A DNA stretch of 64,000 nt from Terfezia claveryi (GCA_015179025.1 WHUX01000138.1:62001-126000), one strand, 5' to 3'; shown: positions 1-10,954, numbered from the stretch's first letter. Notes: generated from the sequence alone by a model not told the origin. Made by a program: numbers and translations.

Positions 1-549
1 TATAGCTTTTGTTTAAGTATATCTTGCTTGCATATATTCTATTGTCGCTCTAGTTGTAAAAGGTAGGCCCGACCGGCCTATAACTTGTTATTGAAACATA
101 GAGGGAGATGGGCCCAAATGGGCCCAGAATATAATAGCTCAATACTTTATTATTGGTAGATATCTACTACTGTGTTTCTGTCTCTATCTCTGGCTTGAAC
201 TGACTTGAACGCTCCTCCAACAAAGGGGAATTCAGGGGACTATATACTGTCCACAGTGGGGCAGTGCTGGGGCAGTGCTGGGGCAGTGCGCCATCATCTG
301 ACCCATTACATGATTTGAAATCAACATGATAGAAACTGCCAGAAACTACTAGGAAATAGAACTACAAGTATCGCGTGACCCTTCCAATGGTCACGCTCAT
401 TACTATAATGAAATACATGAGTTACTATACCTTTATTATCATCTGCGGGCCGACGCTGGCGGCCTGATAATATCTTATTCAACTAGGTTAAAAGTTGGTA
501 TGTAACGGGAGTTACATTTCATTGGGAAATGGAATGTGACTTCCTTACA
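1..549. repeat. LTR-like direct repeat, copy A (left edge cut by window)
   Basis: Bases 1-549 recur almost unchanged at 1150-1698 (offset 1149), with only scattered substitutions. The unit holds a triple GGGGCAGTGCT run near 254-289 and an 8-bp stem hairpin at 373-380/389-396. Copy A ends with TTACA and is followed by TGGCTCCCTC, which could be a primer-binding site. I read it as a long terminal repeat; orientation is not certain and its true start lies outside the window. Confidence 0.6.
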
Positions 550-1149
550 TGGCTCCCTCAAAAAAGAGAGTCCTACTCTTAAAAATTAAAGCTTTACCTT
601 GTCGCAAGTTGTTGTTTAAATATATGTTGTTATACTGATAAGATTTATTGATACCACATAATAATAAATAACTGTTCGGTCAGGCCTCCAACCTTTCCAA
701 CACAAGTTATTAAGTTTGTCGCACATTACTAGAAAATGTGGGACCTTACAATTGAGTAACCAATTCAATTGTACTGACTTTGGTGAAGAGAAACCAAGTC
801 TGACTTTGGCAAGGAAAAACCAAGTCTTTAAATATGTATCTAAATCTTGAAGTATAAGTTGTATACTTAATAACTTCCTATTGACAAGTACTTTTTATTG
901 TAACCTTTAGCTATTATAATAAACTCTTTGGCTCGAGTTTAGTTATAACACTTCATACTATTGTAATAGAGGTAGATACGTCTATTACTTTTCATAGAAG
1001 CTTGCTATTGTTACCACTTGAGACTAAAATAATAAAGTACTATGTCCTATTAAAAAATGTAAAGTAAGGCGGCATGCTTTATAACCAACTCTCTACTGCC
1101 GGGCGGCAGTACTAGAGTTTACTACAGCAAACTATAGGTGCACGGAACC
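550..1149. other. Non-coding interior between the two LTR-like repeats
   Basis: About 600 bases with no ORF and no recognised domain, AT-rich, lying between the two direct repeats. If the repeats are LTRs, the unit is a terminal-repeat retrotransposon in miniature or a deletion derivative. A possible alternative LTR start, TGTAAAGTAAGG near 1058, mirrors the CTTCCTTACA end of the repeat; in that case the interior would be nearer 510 bases. Confidence 0.4.
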
Positions 1150-1698
1150 TATAGCTTCTGTTTAAGTATATCTTGCTTGCATATATTCTATTGTCGCTCT
1201 AGTTGTAAAAGGTAGGCCCGACCGGCCTATAACTTGTTATTGAAACATAGAGGGAGATGGGCCCAAACGGGCCCAGAATATAATAGCTCAATCCTTTATT
1301 ATTGGTAGATATCTACTACTGTATTTCTGTCTCTATCTCTCGCTTGAACTGACTTGAACGCTCCTCCAACAAAGGGGAATTCAGGGGACTATATACTGTC
1401 CATAGTGGGGCAGTGCTGGGGCAGTGCTGGGGCAGTGCGCCATCATCTGACCCATTACATGATTTGAAATCAACATGATAGAAACTGCCAGAAACTACTA
1501 GGAAATAGAACTACAAGTATCGCGTGACCCTTCCAATGGTCACGCTCATTACTATAATGAAATATATGAGTTACTATACCTTTATTATCATCTGCCGGCC
1601 GACGCTGGCGGCCTGATAATATCTTATTCCACTAGGTTAAAAGTTGGTATGTAACGGGAGTTACATTTCATTGGGAAATGGAATGTGACTTCCTTACA
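1150..1698. repeat. LTR-like direct repeat, copy B
   Basis: Second copy of the 549-base unit at window start, with the same GGGGCAGTGCT triple and the same hairpin (1522-1529/1538-1545). It ends CTTCCTTACA at 1698. The copy may begin upstream of 1150, since the start of copy A is not visible. Confidence 0.6.
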
Positions 1699-1847
1699 AC
1701 CAGTAACATGTGTGATTCAGCCTGTCTTTTTCTATCACACACGTAGGACCTGTAATGTATATGATACAGCCTGTCTTTCTTCTATCGCATACGTAGGACC
1801 AGTAACATGTGTGATACAGCCTGTTTTTATTCTATTGCATACGTTGG
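1699..1847. repeat. 50-bp tandem repeat, 3 copies
   Basis: Three units starting at 1699, 1748 and 1798 share the order ACC-GTAA-ATGTGTGAT-CAGCCTGT-TCTAT-CATACGT. Copies 1 and 3 are closest. The array starts exactly where the LTR-like repeat ends. Confidence 0.7.
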
Positions 1848-2270
1848 TATGTTATATAGTGTGTTATTTGTTGCTGAGGAGGCCAAAAAGTTCTGGAAGT
1901 ACGTTGGCCATAGTAGATGGCCAAAGCATTTAAATCAAAATACTTTTGGTAATTCCTTATAGAACCTTCCTAGAAATGTACAGAACTTCACAAACGATCT
2001 AGAACTGAAAAGCAGTCTAAGGGGACGCATCGAACAGAAAAGACTATGGAAGGAAGGTGTTGGAATTACTAGGCCAAGAACAGAAAGAAGTTTAGGGTAA
2101 GTGTTGGAATGGAACTCGATTGTTCGTAGAATGTTCTTACAAGCAACCAGAACGTCGCGAACAACGTGGAACATAAAAGGCAGAGTCACCCAAGCCCTCT
2201 ATAACCAAATGGGAGCTAGAAAGAATGAAGTGGACGATTCTAACCTACCTAAATTCGACACATCCTTCAG

Positions 2271-2278
2271 TATAAATA
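2271..2278 (+). promoter_or_regulatory. TATA box upstream of the 2335 gene
   Basis: TATAAATA lies 57-64 bases before the ATG at 2335 and is followed by a C-rich stretch typical of fungal core promoters. Its position supports 2335 rather than the upstream in-frame codon at 2101 as the original start. Confidence 0.45.
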
Positions 2279-2334
2279 CCCCCGATCCCCTCCATCTTCC
2301 TTACAATATTCAAACACCATTTCTCCATAAAACA

Positions 2335-3582
2335 ATGTCTACTGAAATCACCAATATTGCAGGGAAGTTAGTGAAGAGGACCCAAATGCTCCGCGAAAGA
2401 TATAGAAACGAGCTTGCTAAGCTCGATGGACCAGAAAGGTGGAAGTTAGTGTTGGAAGTTGCCAAGCTAACTCAAGAACAGGTGGAACAGATCTCATTTG
2501 CAGCCCAGGTCCAGAAGGAGGTGATTGATACCTAGACGGATGAGGACTACAGAGAAATGCAAGTGGATAGGGTGACTGCTGATGTTGAGCTTGGCTTCAC
2601 CTCAACAATCCTGCCCTTAGCAGATATTCATACAGAGTCTGAGCGAAGGAAGGGCAAAGCAAAAGAAAGGCTGGAAGCAACCTAGAGTGCATAGTAGGAA
2701 GACCAGGTAGGGGACCTCATACCACCATGGCCGGCCAAAGAGTTTCTAAAGGAGCTTGCAATGTTTTTAGATAAACACATGGATTGGGCAGCAGCAAAAC
2801 TTATTTTGGAGACAAGTGTCCAAGAGCGGCTAGCCACTAAGAAGATAAAGAAGGTTGCTTGATTAACCTCGTGTGATATAGTTGATAAAGCTATATCAGA
2901 CAGATGCAAAGTAAGAGGAAAGAAGGCTTTGGCTAGTTCAGAGCTGGAAACCAAGGTTGGGGAAAGTTCCACTGGTCGGACACAAAACCCCGCTGGCTAG
3001 GCACCTTTAGACCTCCCAACCTTACTTTCTTCTTTCCAAAATTCTTCTTCTTCTATTACTGAAGCTGCTACTCAACCTCCAAACATGGATCTTGAGAATA
3101 TTGACAAGGAACTTCCTGGCTCTGAGGCGGTTATGGAACTGCAGGGGTCGATCCCCTATGAATCTTCTGTATCACCCCCAAAGGAAGCCGAAGCTGAATC
3201 TGGAGCTGAGCCTAGACTAAGCGAAGAGGTGAGAATGGATAAAGGTAAGGGTAGGGAGGTTGACGTAGGAGAAGTGAAGGATGCAGAGGCTGCCCCTAAC
3301 TCTTGCAAGCGTAAGAGGGCTACAAATGAGATTGAAAAGAGGAGGAAATACCAGGTAGATATCTCCATTATTAACTTGTACATGGAGGAGGGGGTGGAAG
3401 AACTAAAGTGTGCCAGTAAGGTGCTTGGTGAAGAAGAGAAGGACGAAGCTTTGGTGGTAGAGCAAGCTGTTAGAGTATTATTTCAAGGGATGGCATGGCC
3501 GGATAAGGAAACGGCATGGAGGATGTTAAGGAAAATGATGAAGGTGATGAAGGCTGAAGTCGTAGAGGTGGTGGATGATTAA
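2335..3582 (+). pseudogene. Broken ORF of about 416 codons, unknown function, RIP-type stops
   Basis: I do not recognise this protein. One frame runs from ATG 2335 to TAA 3580-3582 and is interrupted by six stops: TAG at 2533, 2683, 2692, 2695 and 2998, TGA at 2860. Each is one C>T step from CAG or CGA, and no frameshift is needed to link the pieces. The product is Lys/Glu-rich and hydrophilic, with helix-forming segments (residues ~20-65), an acidic linker with a basic KGKGRE/CKRKR patch near 3240-3320, and an acidic C-terminus. It could be a gag-like or regulatory ORF of a retroelement, or a host gene. It sits just after the LTR-like pair, but I see no pol domains nearby. Confidence 0.55.
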
Positions 3583-4136
3583 TTATAAATGTAGAAATTA
3601 TACATAGCGTAACGTGGGTGATGGTAACGTGATCATTATTTTTTGGTAAATTTCGATCTATTTTAAGTACTTAATGCAAATCTTATTCTACCTTATACAA
3701 TCTGATTTCAAAGTAATCTACCTCGTAGTATTAAGAGGGTTAAAAAGTACTTTAAATAAGAAGTACTCAGAAGAAGAAGAACTTAGTACTTGCTCATTCT
3801 TCGCATGAGATTGGTAAGACATTGATAGCCATCCCATATCTGTAATGTATTCTAATCTACTTGGTGTCTTTGCAATTATTACTGGATCAAACTAAATACT
3901 CTTTGCAACACTGTATTAAGATCGTACCGCTATTTTATTTAACCAACTTTGGGTCCCACCAAAGTACAGATTTAATGCGATCCGGGATTGCTATGGCATT
4001 CTCGGAAGTATGTGGTATAACATAACTTTATTCGCTAGGCCGATAAAGTTCAGCCACCCGGACAGTGCTCTTGGTATTCATAGAGAAGCGGAATCACCAC
4101 CCGAGCGATAACATCCCGCTTTTTGGTACAGTATAT
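3583..4136. other. AT-rich intergenic DNA, no feature seen
   Basis: No coding frame, repeat array or terminal motif was recognised between the end of the broken gene and the hairpin repeat at 4137. Confidence 0.5.
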
Positions 4137-4242
4137 ATGCGAGAAACTCGTTCTTTTGGAGACATATATATATAAGCCCGCGAATGCATGGATTTCTCGC
4201 ACATATATATATATGTCTCCAAAAGCACGAGTTTCTCGCATA
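4137..4242. repeat. Hairpin-forming inverted repeat with (AT)n ends
   Basis: A left arm reading GCGAGAAACTCGTTCTTTTG then GAGACATATATAT (4139 onward) is matched in reverse complement by ATATATGTCTCC then AAAAGCACGAGTTTCTCGC (to ~4240). The same GCGAGAAACTCATGCTTT core is tandemly repeated in the spacer of the large palindrome at 23.8-24.27 kb, so it is a dispersed repeat family. No coding content. Confidence 0.65.
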
Positions 4243-4610
4243 TATATATATATATGCCCGCGAATGCCTTGTGCCAACCAGATTACGCGAATGCATGAAT
4301 TCCTACGAAACAAATCACAAAGCGTGAACTCCGCACATATCTCTATACAGCGACCACGATTTCCCAATATGACTATTACCAGGCCAGGCATTGAATAGTA
4401 CGGCACCCGCGGGCGAAAGGGGGCTGAGCGCCATTGATCATTCTCTTGTTATCCCTTATCTCATTCTCTTCGGAAAGTCTAAAGTGTGGGCCTTAGCAGT
4501 GGGCCTTGGCAACTATGGTTTTCCAGTATATGTACCTCTCTTCCCCGTGCATTTTCCCTTCGCTCTGTGCCAACCAGACTACTTGGCTCTATATCCCAGC
4601 ACATTACGGT

Positions 4611-4732
4611 GAGTATTGGAGCGAGTATTAGGTCGAGTATTAGAGCGAGGATTGGAGCGAGTATTAGGGCGAGTATTTGAGCGAGTATTAGAGCTGGTAT
4701 TGGGGCGAGTATTAGACCGAGTGTTAGAGCGA
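4611..4732. repeat. 12-bp minisatellite, about 10 copies
   Basis: Units of the form GAGTATTAGAGC recur about ten times with substitutions. Short ORFs on both strands here are products of the array. Confidence 0.85.
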
Positions 4733-5070
4733 TAGAAGCAGCAAGTGCATGTTTTATATATATATCTATTACTCAATACTTCTGTGTATATAATTATTAG
4801 CGAATACAATGGATATTTCCGCTGCGTGCATATTCAATGGGCTACGTACCTGGCTGGTGTTAGAGCGCCGTACATGCAAGTGGTGAGCGGGTGTGCATTG
4901 TAGAAGAGAGCGATTTGAGGCCTTGGTTTAGCAACGCCGGACATGGAACCTATAGCGTTAACAACTTCAATTCAGTTGATGATGCGAAGGGAACGAACTC
5001 TAATATCCAGACATTGAAATATGCCAACCAGCGTCCGGACGGCTTTGGTTGCCCCAATGGCGTCCAGATC

Positions 5071-5244
5071 GTGTTGCAACTCAGCCGGGCGTCCATATTG
5101 TATTGCAACTCAGCCGGGCGTCCAGATTGTGTTGGAACGCAGCCGGGCGTCCTGATTGTGTTGGAACGCAGCCGGGCGTCCTGATTGTGTTGGAACGCAG
5201 CCGGGCGTCCTGATTGTGTTGCAACGCAGCCAGGTGTCCAGACG
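5071..5244. repeat. 29-bp minisatellite, 6 copies, plus two 12-bp palindromes
   Basis: Units begin at 5071, 5100, 5129, 5158, 5187 and 5216, each carrying GCAGCCGGGCGTCC. Downstream, the perfect palindrome GCGTCCGGACGC occurs at 5280-5291 and 5300-5311, after which the sequence turns abruptly AT-rich. ORFs across the array are artefacts of its periodicity. Confidence 0.85.
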
Positions 5245-5329
5245 CACAGAACGCACAGGACGCACTCGCGCGAGCTCTCGCGTCCGGACGCTGGGCAGTG
5301 CGTCCGGACGCCACTTTTTTCTTGCTGAT

Positions 5330-6340
5330 GTTGTTATTGTATAGATAATTGCAAGAAAAGTAGCATAGATAGTAGCATAGCTCAAATAGGTACCTTGCAT
5401 GGGTATTACATAAAGAAATCTAGTTATTGCTTAGAGTTTAGTGCCTCCTACTAGGAAGCCTTAAGTATTAAGGAGCCAGAAGTTAGTATTCTTATTATAA
5501 TATATGTATATACACATGTTATAAGCTTCATTCTTTTTTACAGCATTATCTATACCTTTATTTGTAGCTCATATAAAGCTGGCTTAACTTCCTGATATTA
5601 AAAATAGATAGTAGAGTAGAAAGAGATATTAACTAAACTTATAAACAACTAAGGGTAAGTATTATAATATATTGATATTATAGTATATTATATAGAATGA
5701 TATGTATTGTATAGAGTAAATAAATCTTATAATTCTAGATATTAGCCTAGCTTTTAAACTATGAATATAGTACTCTATTTATATTACTAAACTATATATA
5801 CTTATTTAATATTTTATATTTAACCTATTATCTTATATGAGATTTATTAGAAATTCTATATAAGTACAATCAGAAATTCTATATAAGTACTATTATAAAT
5901 TTTATATAAGTACTATTAGGAATTTTATATAAGTACTATTGAGAATTTTATATAAGTACTATTAGATATCTTATATAAGATCTATCAAGTATTTTATATT
6001 AGATTATTTACTAAATTCAGTGGTTAAATGAATTAATTGTAGGCAGCTAGTACTTATAAGTAGTCTAGAACATATATTTATATAATCCAAGGATTTGTGT
6101 ATATTTTTAGCTATAGGTTTAGCTCTATATACTTGTCTATAAAAGTACTTTTTTATATGACTACATATACTTTTGTACTAGCTATATAAAACCTTTCATA
6201 GTAACTAGTTTAAAGGGGCTATGCAATAGACATGCAGAAAAAAAGAAAATGAATACAAGAGGTAGAGCAAGAAAGAGAACAAAAAAAAAAAAAAAAAAAA
6301 TCACAGGTGCTCCAAGTTAGGGGATTATATAGTAAAATCA
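5330..6340. other. AT-rich segment with 23-bp tandem array (5849-5995)
   Basis: No gene is visible. A 23-bp unit (AGAAATTCTATATAAGTACTATT and variants) starts at 5849 and 5872 and repeats about six times to ~5995. A run of about 23 A occurs at 6278-6300. The base composition suggests RIP-decayed repeat DNA. Confidence 0.6.
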
Positions 6341-6344
6341 AAAC

Positions 6345-8075
6345 TTATTGCCCTTTCAATGCCTGTAGGAACTCGTAGTATGTTTTCCATGCCAGGCGTG
6401 AATTTTCTTCCATACGCATACACAAAATCACATTCACCTTTACCGCATGAGGCCCCCAACCCCCATTGATGTCATATGGCTCCAGCAGGGCCATAAGACT
6501 TTTGATCACGGAATCGGTCGGTTTATTGAAGAGCACGTGTTTTGCATTTCGTGGTGGTGGAAAGTAATGTACCAGGAGGGCTCGGAGCTCCTGGAGCATC
6601 AGTGCAATCCTCGTGGATGACGGGCCGGCGTTGCTTTGCCGGACTAGGGCACATTCATCCCCTGGAATATCTAACAGGATTACCTCCCGATTCGGTGTAT
6701 GACATATTTTTGCCACCCTTACCGTTCGGGACGAATGCTGGTTGGCCCCTGTTGCTACTGTCTTCGCAGCATCGGCGAGTGAGACAAGTGATCTTGAAGT
6801 CGTCTGATGCCCCGGGACCCACTCCTCAAGTTGTGCCCGCTGGCACCCAACAAGTTGAGAATGGGATATGATATGCTCAAATAACTGTGATTTTCCTGCC
6901 CCGCTTGAACCTAGAAATAGGTATATCATTGCGATATTAGGGCCAGATTGCAAGAATTTTTCCATTACAGAGGCCGCAATCTCCTTTGCCTCGGAAGTTA
7001 AGATTTCCCCATCAAAGACGTAATCAAACGCATTTCCAATCGTGACCCGGTTGTACAAACCTCCGCCAAGCAGTTCAGCTTGCACATGTGGAATCGGGGC
7101 TCCAGCACACCCCACTGCGTTGGGTTGGAATATTCGCAGCTGGATAGAGAGGCTGCGATGCAGGTTCCGTTCCCGCTTGATCCGCTGCATCGTTGTTTCA
7201 AGGACCGCCTCTCGGAGCATATTGGTTTGCTCTAATTTGGCCGTTATCTTGGCCTGGTCCTCCCCCATTTTGGTCAATGTGGTACTTTGATCTTCTTGGA
7301 CAGCGTGGACAAGCTTTAAGTCCATATCGACGCGGGTTTGCCTCTCTTCAAGCTCGGTCACTGCTTGCTTCGTTAATGATTGCGTTTCCTTTAGTGACTT
7401 TATGTCTTTGACGTCTTGCAACATCTGGCCCGCCTCGTCAATATCCACCTTCCAAAACTGTGCCATTTGGCGTACAAGCTCTTCTGGGTCAAATTGTGAC
7501 GGTGCTGGTGCTGGTTCTGGTGCTGGTGCTGGTGCTGGTGCTGGTGCTGGTGCTGGTGCTGGTGCTGGTGCTGGTGCTGGTGCTGGTGCTGGTGCTGGTG
7601 CTGGTGCTGGTGCTGGTGCTGGTGCTGGTGCTGGTGCTGGTGCTGGTGCTGGTGCTGGTGGAGCCTGGTCCACTGAAACACCAGATTTGTTGATCTTGCG
7701 CTTGTATTTGCCTCTCCAATGCATTACCCACCAGAAGAGGGAACCGCCCATTTTGTCGTTCACAACGGTAAACCCTGCTGGCACGGAAAGCCTTTCAGCT
7801 AGGATAATGCGAGGCAGATATGACGCTAGGTCATCCTTAAATTGCGTCTTTCTGGCATCGGTCCTCATGTCGAAACCGAACTCAGTCCCTGGCCTACAAA
7901 GTTGCCTGAGTTCGCTTTCTAGTGTTTCCAGATTAAACCCGAGGGAGATAAGATAGGTCCCGCACGTTTCACCAGTTCGTTCTTTGGTGGGAGTGAAAAC
8001 ATATGCGATTGGGTGCAGCACAGCATTGACAGGAACTGGACGAGGGTAGGGCTGGGGTAGTGGGTTGGAGGGCAT
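6345..8075 (-). CDS. Divergent kinesin-like motor protein with Ala-Pro linker and coiled coil
   Basis: An uninterrupted 576-codon ORF. Residues 1-135 are unrecognised; 140-192 are an (Ala-Pro)n linker; ~195-300 are rich in charged heptads and probably a coiled coil; ~300-576 resemble a kinesin motor. Seen motifs, in kinesin order: IQLRIFQP opening strand just after the coil, FDYVFDGE, P-loop GSSGAGKS (389-396), switch-I-like NQHSSR (445-450) and switch-II-like DIPGDE (469-474; usual form DLAGSE). A C-terminal motor with the coil directly before it resembles kinesin-14. The P-loop to switch-I spacing (~56 residues) is about half the usual, and the His of SSRSH is missing, so motor activity is doubtful. 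It could be a pseudo-kinesin. The gene is GC-balanced, free of RIP stops, and flanked by repeat-rich DNA. Confidence 0.6.
   Translation of the reverse strand: MPSNPLPQPYPRPVPVNAVLHPIAYVFTPTKERTGETCGTYLISLGFNLETLESELRQLCRPGTEFGFDMRTDARKTQFKDDLASYLPRIILAERLSVPAGFTVVNDKMGGSLFWWVMHWRGKYKRKINKSGVSVDQAPPAPAPAPAPAPAPAPAPAPAPAPAPAPAPAPAPAPAPAPAPAPAPAPEPAPAPSQFDPEELVRQMAQFWKVDIDEAGQMLQDVKDIKSLKETQSLTKQAVTELEERQTRVDMDLKLVHAVQEDQSTTLTKMGEDQAKITAKLEQTNMLREAVLETTMQRIKRERNLHRSLSIQLRIFQPNAVGCAGAPIPHVQAELLGGGLYNRVTIGNAFDYVFDGEILTSEAKEIAASVMEKFLQSGPNIAMIYLFLGSSGAGKSQLFEHIISHSQLVGCQRAQLEEWVPGHQTTSRSLVSLADAAKTVATGANQHSSRTVRVAKICHTPNREVILLDIPGDECALVRQSNAGPSSTRIALMLQELRALLVHYFPPPRNAKHVLFNKPTDSVIKSLMALLEPYDINGGWGPHAVKVNVILCMRMEENSRLAWKTYYEFLQALKGQ
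7501..7656. repeat. GGTGCT hexanucleotide microsatellite, 26 units, inside the kinesin-like gene
   Basis: Twenty-six consecutive 6-bp units with one variant (GGTTCT, read as Glu-Pro on the minus strand). It is in frame and encodes the Ala-Pro linker, so unit gain or loss keeps the gene open. ORFs on the other frames here (Gly-Ala, Leu-Val, His-Gln and Ser-Thr repeats) are shadows. Confidence 0.9.
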
Positions 8076-9794
8076 AGTTGAGGAAGTTTTGTGCCCGGAG
8101 CAGATGAGTCAAATTGGAGAGTCTTTAACTTCTTGGTTCTGACGGTGCAGGAGGGGCCTGGAACTTGGTGTGGAAGCGCTTGGAGGTCTGCGTGGGGGAG
8201 GTTAGTGGGGGTTTAACTGATTGGGGCCATACATTGATGAATTGGCTTACACTGGCAAGGTATGTATGGTATGTTAAAGTGTGTAAAGGTTAGCTGGTAT
8301 GTCTAGCAGTGGGTGAAGAGGATGGAGTGGTTTGTCTGCTTCATTGGCTGGGTATTCACTGAAAATCCAGTTATGTGCCCTCACAATGACTGCCATATTT
8401 GTGTAGAGGTTCCAAACCCTTATCACGAATACGTATACAGATTCGCTACCTAAAAAAAAACAACAGCCTTATCTTATCAACCGGCCCAGAAATTGAGTAG
8501 GCACCTGTACATTAGTAGATTAGGACAGGACAGATCAATGTTGCATTGGGAAGGGTTGGATAACCATTTCCTCCTTAATAGGTTTCTTTATTTAGCCCAC
8601 AGCGGACCTGGTATATTAACTTGTCTTATCCTGAAGCCAGCTGGAATTCTAGGTGGCTCATTATTTCCCCTAATTAGGGCCTCCAATGAATATGTGTATT
8701 TGAAAAAAGGAAACAAAATGTAAACCTTGCAATTGCTTATCGATAGATCGGGTTGAGGACTCTGAATATCAGCTGGCATGGTCTGTAGGCCAGACGAATC
8801 ACAATCATTCAGGGAGGCTGAGTTGGAAGGTGCAGTGGTACAGGTAACTCTCGTTATAAGCACGCACTTCATAGTCCCACCATATAAAATGGTACGCTTT
8901 AATAAAGACATTTTCCATTAATATCACGGACAACATTTGGCTAACTATTGTTAAAACAAACCTCCACTCTCCCCAAGCCAGACTACACTCTCCTGTGTTA
9001 TCACCGTTATCGCCGCCGTCATTGCCACTGGGTTGTCGGGATTGCCACTCACAATTCCTTGTGCCAACCAAACTACCAAACTACCACAAGAGTAGTATTT
9101 TCTTGCTTCTGAATGCCCGAATAACACATCAGGCTCCTCGTTTTACCCAGAATTCCATGCATATAAACAAACAATGCTTCGGACTTTTTTTTTTTTTCCG
9201 TCATACTGTCCTGCCAAGTGATATTGTCTTACTTGCGAAATAATAAGGTTAGTCTCATGCCAAATATGGTATCAGGACGGACGAACATGAATGGTACTTA
9301 GTAATGAAATATCACCATAATCCTCAAAGTCTGCTTCCAAGTGTTGCATGGATTCCTCCAGTTCCGCCTCCAAGTCTTCTTCTTCCAAGTGCACTTCAAA
9401 GTCTGATTGTGACAAGTATGTATCTTGGTCGATAAGAGTATATTCAGCTGAGCGGGTGCAATACTTCATAGTGGCAAGCTTATGTATACGTTTGTTCAGT
9501 TAACTAGTAGGCATACATTCATTGGGTGGCGAGCCTACTTTAACTTGTCAGCATACGTATCATGAACCAGACTACGTATCTTGTGGCGAGCCTGCGCTAC
9601 GAGATATCTTCACTGCCTAATACAAAACTCTTCTATCTATCTCTTCTCAGTGCACTCGACCTTAATTCGTATCTTCCTTCAATGGACTTTTGACTCTCGC
9701 TGCATACCTATTTCTATAACTATCGCAACACCGTCAAGCAATTTCAAGCACAGAATACACGCAAAGCAGTTTGGTGCTTTCGGGAACTCCTTAA
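8076..9794. other. Intergenic: upstream of kinesin-like gene, then LTR-leader-like DNA
   Basis: No convincing gene. One 65-codon acidic ORF at 9272-9469 (minus) has a Leu/Glu heptad-like run but no homologue I recognise; I give it little weight. From about 9640 to 9715 the sequence resembles the last part of the copia LTR at 10845-10890 (shared ATTCGTAT, CCTTCARTGGAC, CTCRCTGC in the same order), so this part may be the leader of a related LTR element. GTGGCGAGCCT is directly repeated at ~9526 and ~9583. Confidence 0.35.
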
Positions 9795-10216
9795 ATGGCG
9801 ATGCTGAAAATATTTTTGAGCAGGGGTTTAAGGGTTTACACTTTACGCACAAGAATTCACCAGCTCATTAAGACAAAGGGGGCGCCACCATGGGTCAAGC
9901 ATACTCCAACAGATCAGACGTAAGAGGAAGAGGAAGGGCTAGAGCAGGAGAACCGCAGACTGATGCACGAAGTGGATAAGGTGCAGGATAGATTGACAGA
10001 GGTGGAGAAAACGCCACCATCACCACCACCAATGCCTGTAACAGATACAAGCAGCCATACCACACCTCCAGACCTGGTATAAATGCCGATGACCAATAGT
10101 GTTTCCACTAACACTGATCCCCCCCTCGCAGTACGCGCATATGCGTCGGCAGCGACCTCAAGCATCGAGACATCACCAGGGATGGAGAGGGTCCACGCTG
10201 ACCGCGTACCACGATA

Positions 10217-10258
10217 CCGTAAATCACAGGGATTAGGCTCACCACCGGGATTTGGCTC
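10217..10258 (+). repeat. Left terminal inverted repeat of the pogo element
   Basis: The inner 36 bases (10223-10258) match the reverse complement of 18105-18140 with two mismatches, including GGGATTAGGCTCACCACCGG. The outer 6 bases match about half. TA precedes it directly. Confidence 0.85.
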
Positions 10259-10455
10259 GCCAGCGACAAGGGTAGTGACAGGGATCTGCGACGTACAAAT
10301 GCGGGGCAAGCGGGGCAACACTGAAGTCTACCATCTCGCCTTCAGGATTGACTACCTAAAGACCGGAATTTAACGGAGAATCAGACACTGGTGGGTATAA
10401 TCATCCAATGAAGGGCGATTATTAGCTAAATTTTTTCAAAGCCTCTAGGTGGCCT

Positions 10456-10909
10456 TGTTAGTGATTGAATGCCGTACATTCATTCATTCCGCCCATGCCT
10501 TGCTATTCCACACGCAGCGACCTTCGGCCTGCAGATCTTATGGCAAGCAACGGCCTTCTCAGGCATTGCGTGCTTCGGCCTTCACAGGCATTGCGTGCTT
10601 CGGCCTTCACAGGCATTGCGTGCTCTGGCCTGCAGATCAAATGGCAAGCATCGGCCTTCACAGGCATTGCGTGCTACTCATATGTCCTTCTTCTTCTTCA
10701 CTTTCTTATGTACGTTCATTCATGTATATATATCTCGTTCATTTCCTGTTGGATAGAGATATAACAATCACATCACAACGCATCTCTTCGCTGCAATACA
10801 GCTCTCACTTCTTCATATCTCTACGTGACAATCTCACTTCGCTCATTCGTATTATCCTTCAGTGGACATTTGGATCTCACTGCTGCACTTCCCTCCTTTA
10901 TCATTTAAA
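10456..10909 (+). repeat. Copia 5' LTR
   Basis: Begins TGTTAGTG and ends TTTAAA, directly followed by the primer-binding site. Contains tandem ~24-bp units with CTTCGGCCTTCACAGGCATT. The 3' LTR is 25 bases longer, which fits one extra unit, and differs mainly by C>T/G>A changes. Confidence 0.85.
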
Positions 10910-10921
10910 GGTTCTGAGCCC
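10910..10921 (+). promoter_or_regulatory. Copia primer-binding site
   Basis: GGTTCTGAGCCC directly after the 5' LTR differs at one base from GGTTATGAGCCC, the complement of the initiator-Met tRNA anticodon region used by many copia elements as a half-tRNA primer. Confidence 0.55.
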
Positions 10922-10954
10922 TCTACGCTTTGACTCTCTACGAATAAACACAAC

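Noticed and set aside
7402..7956. Plus-strand ORFs encoding Gly-Ala and Leu-Val repeats
   Set aside because: They are frames of the GGTGCT array opposite the kinesin-like gene; the minus-strand frame extends far beyond the array with recognisable motifs.
4269..9075. TGTGCCAACCA recurring at ~4269, ~4567 and ~9060
   Set aside because: Short and without consistent flanks; may be chance or a small dispersed repeat remnant.
8493..9243. Small ORFs on both strands
   Set aside because: No motif, conflicting frames, and no promoter or splice context; probably chance.
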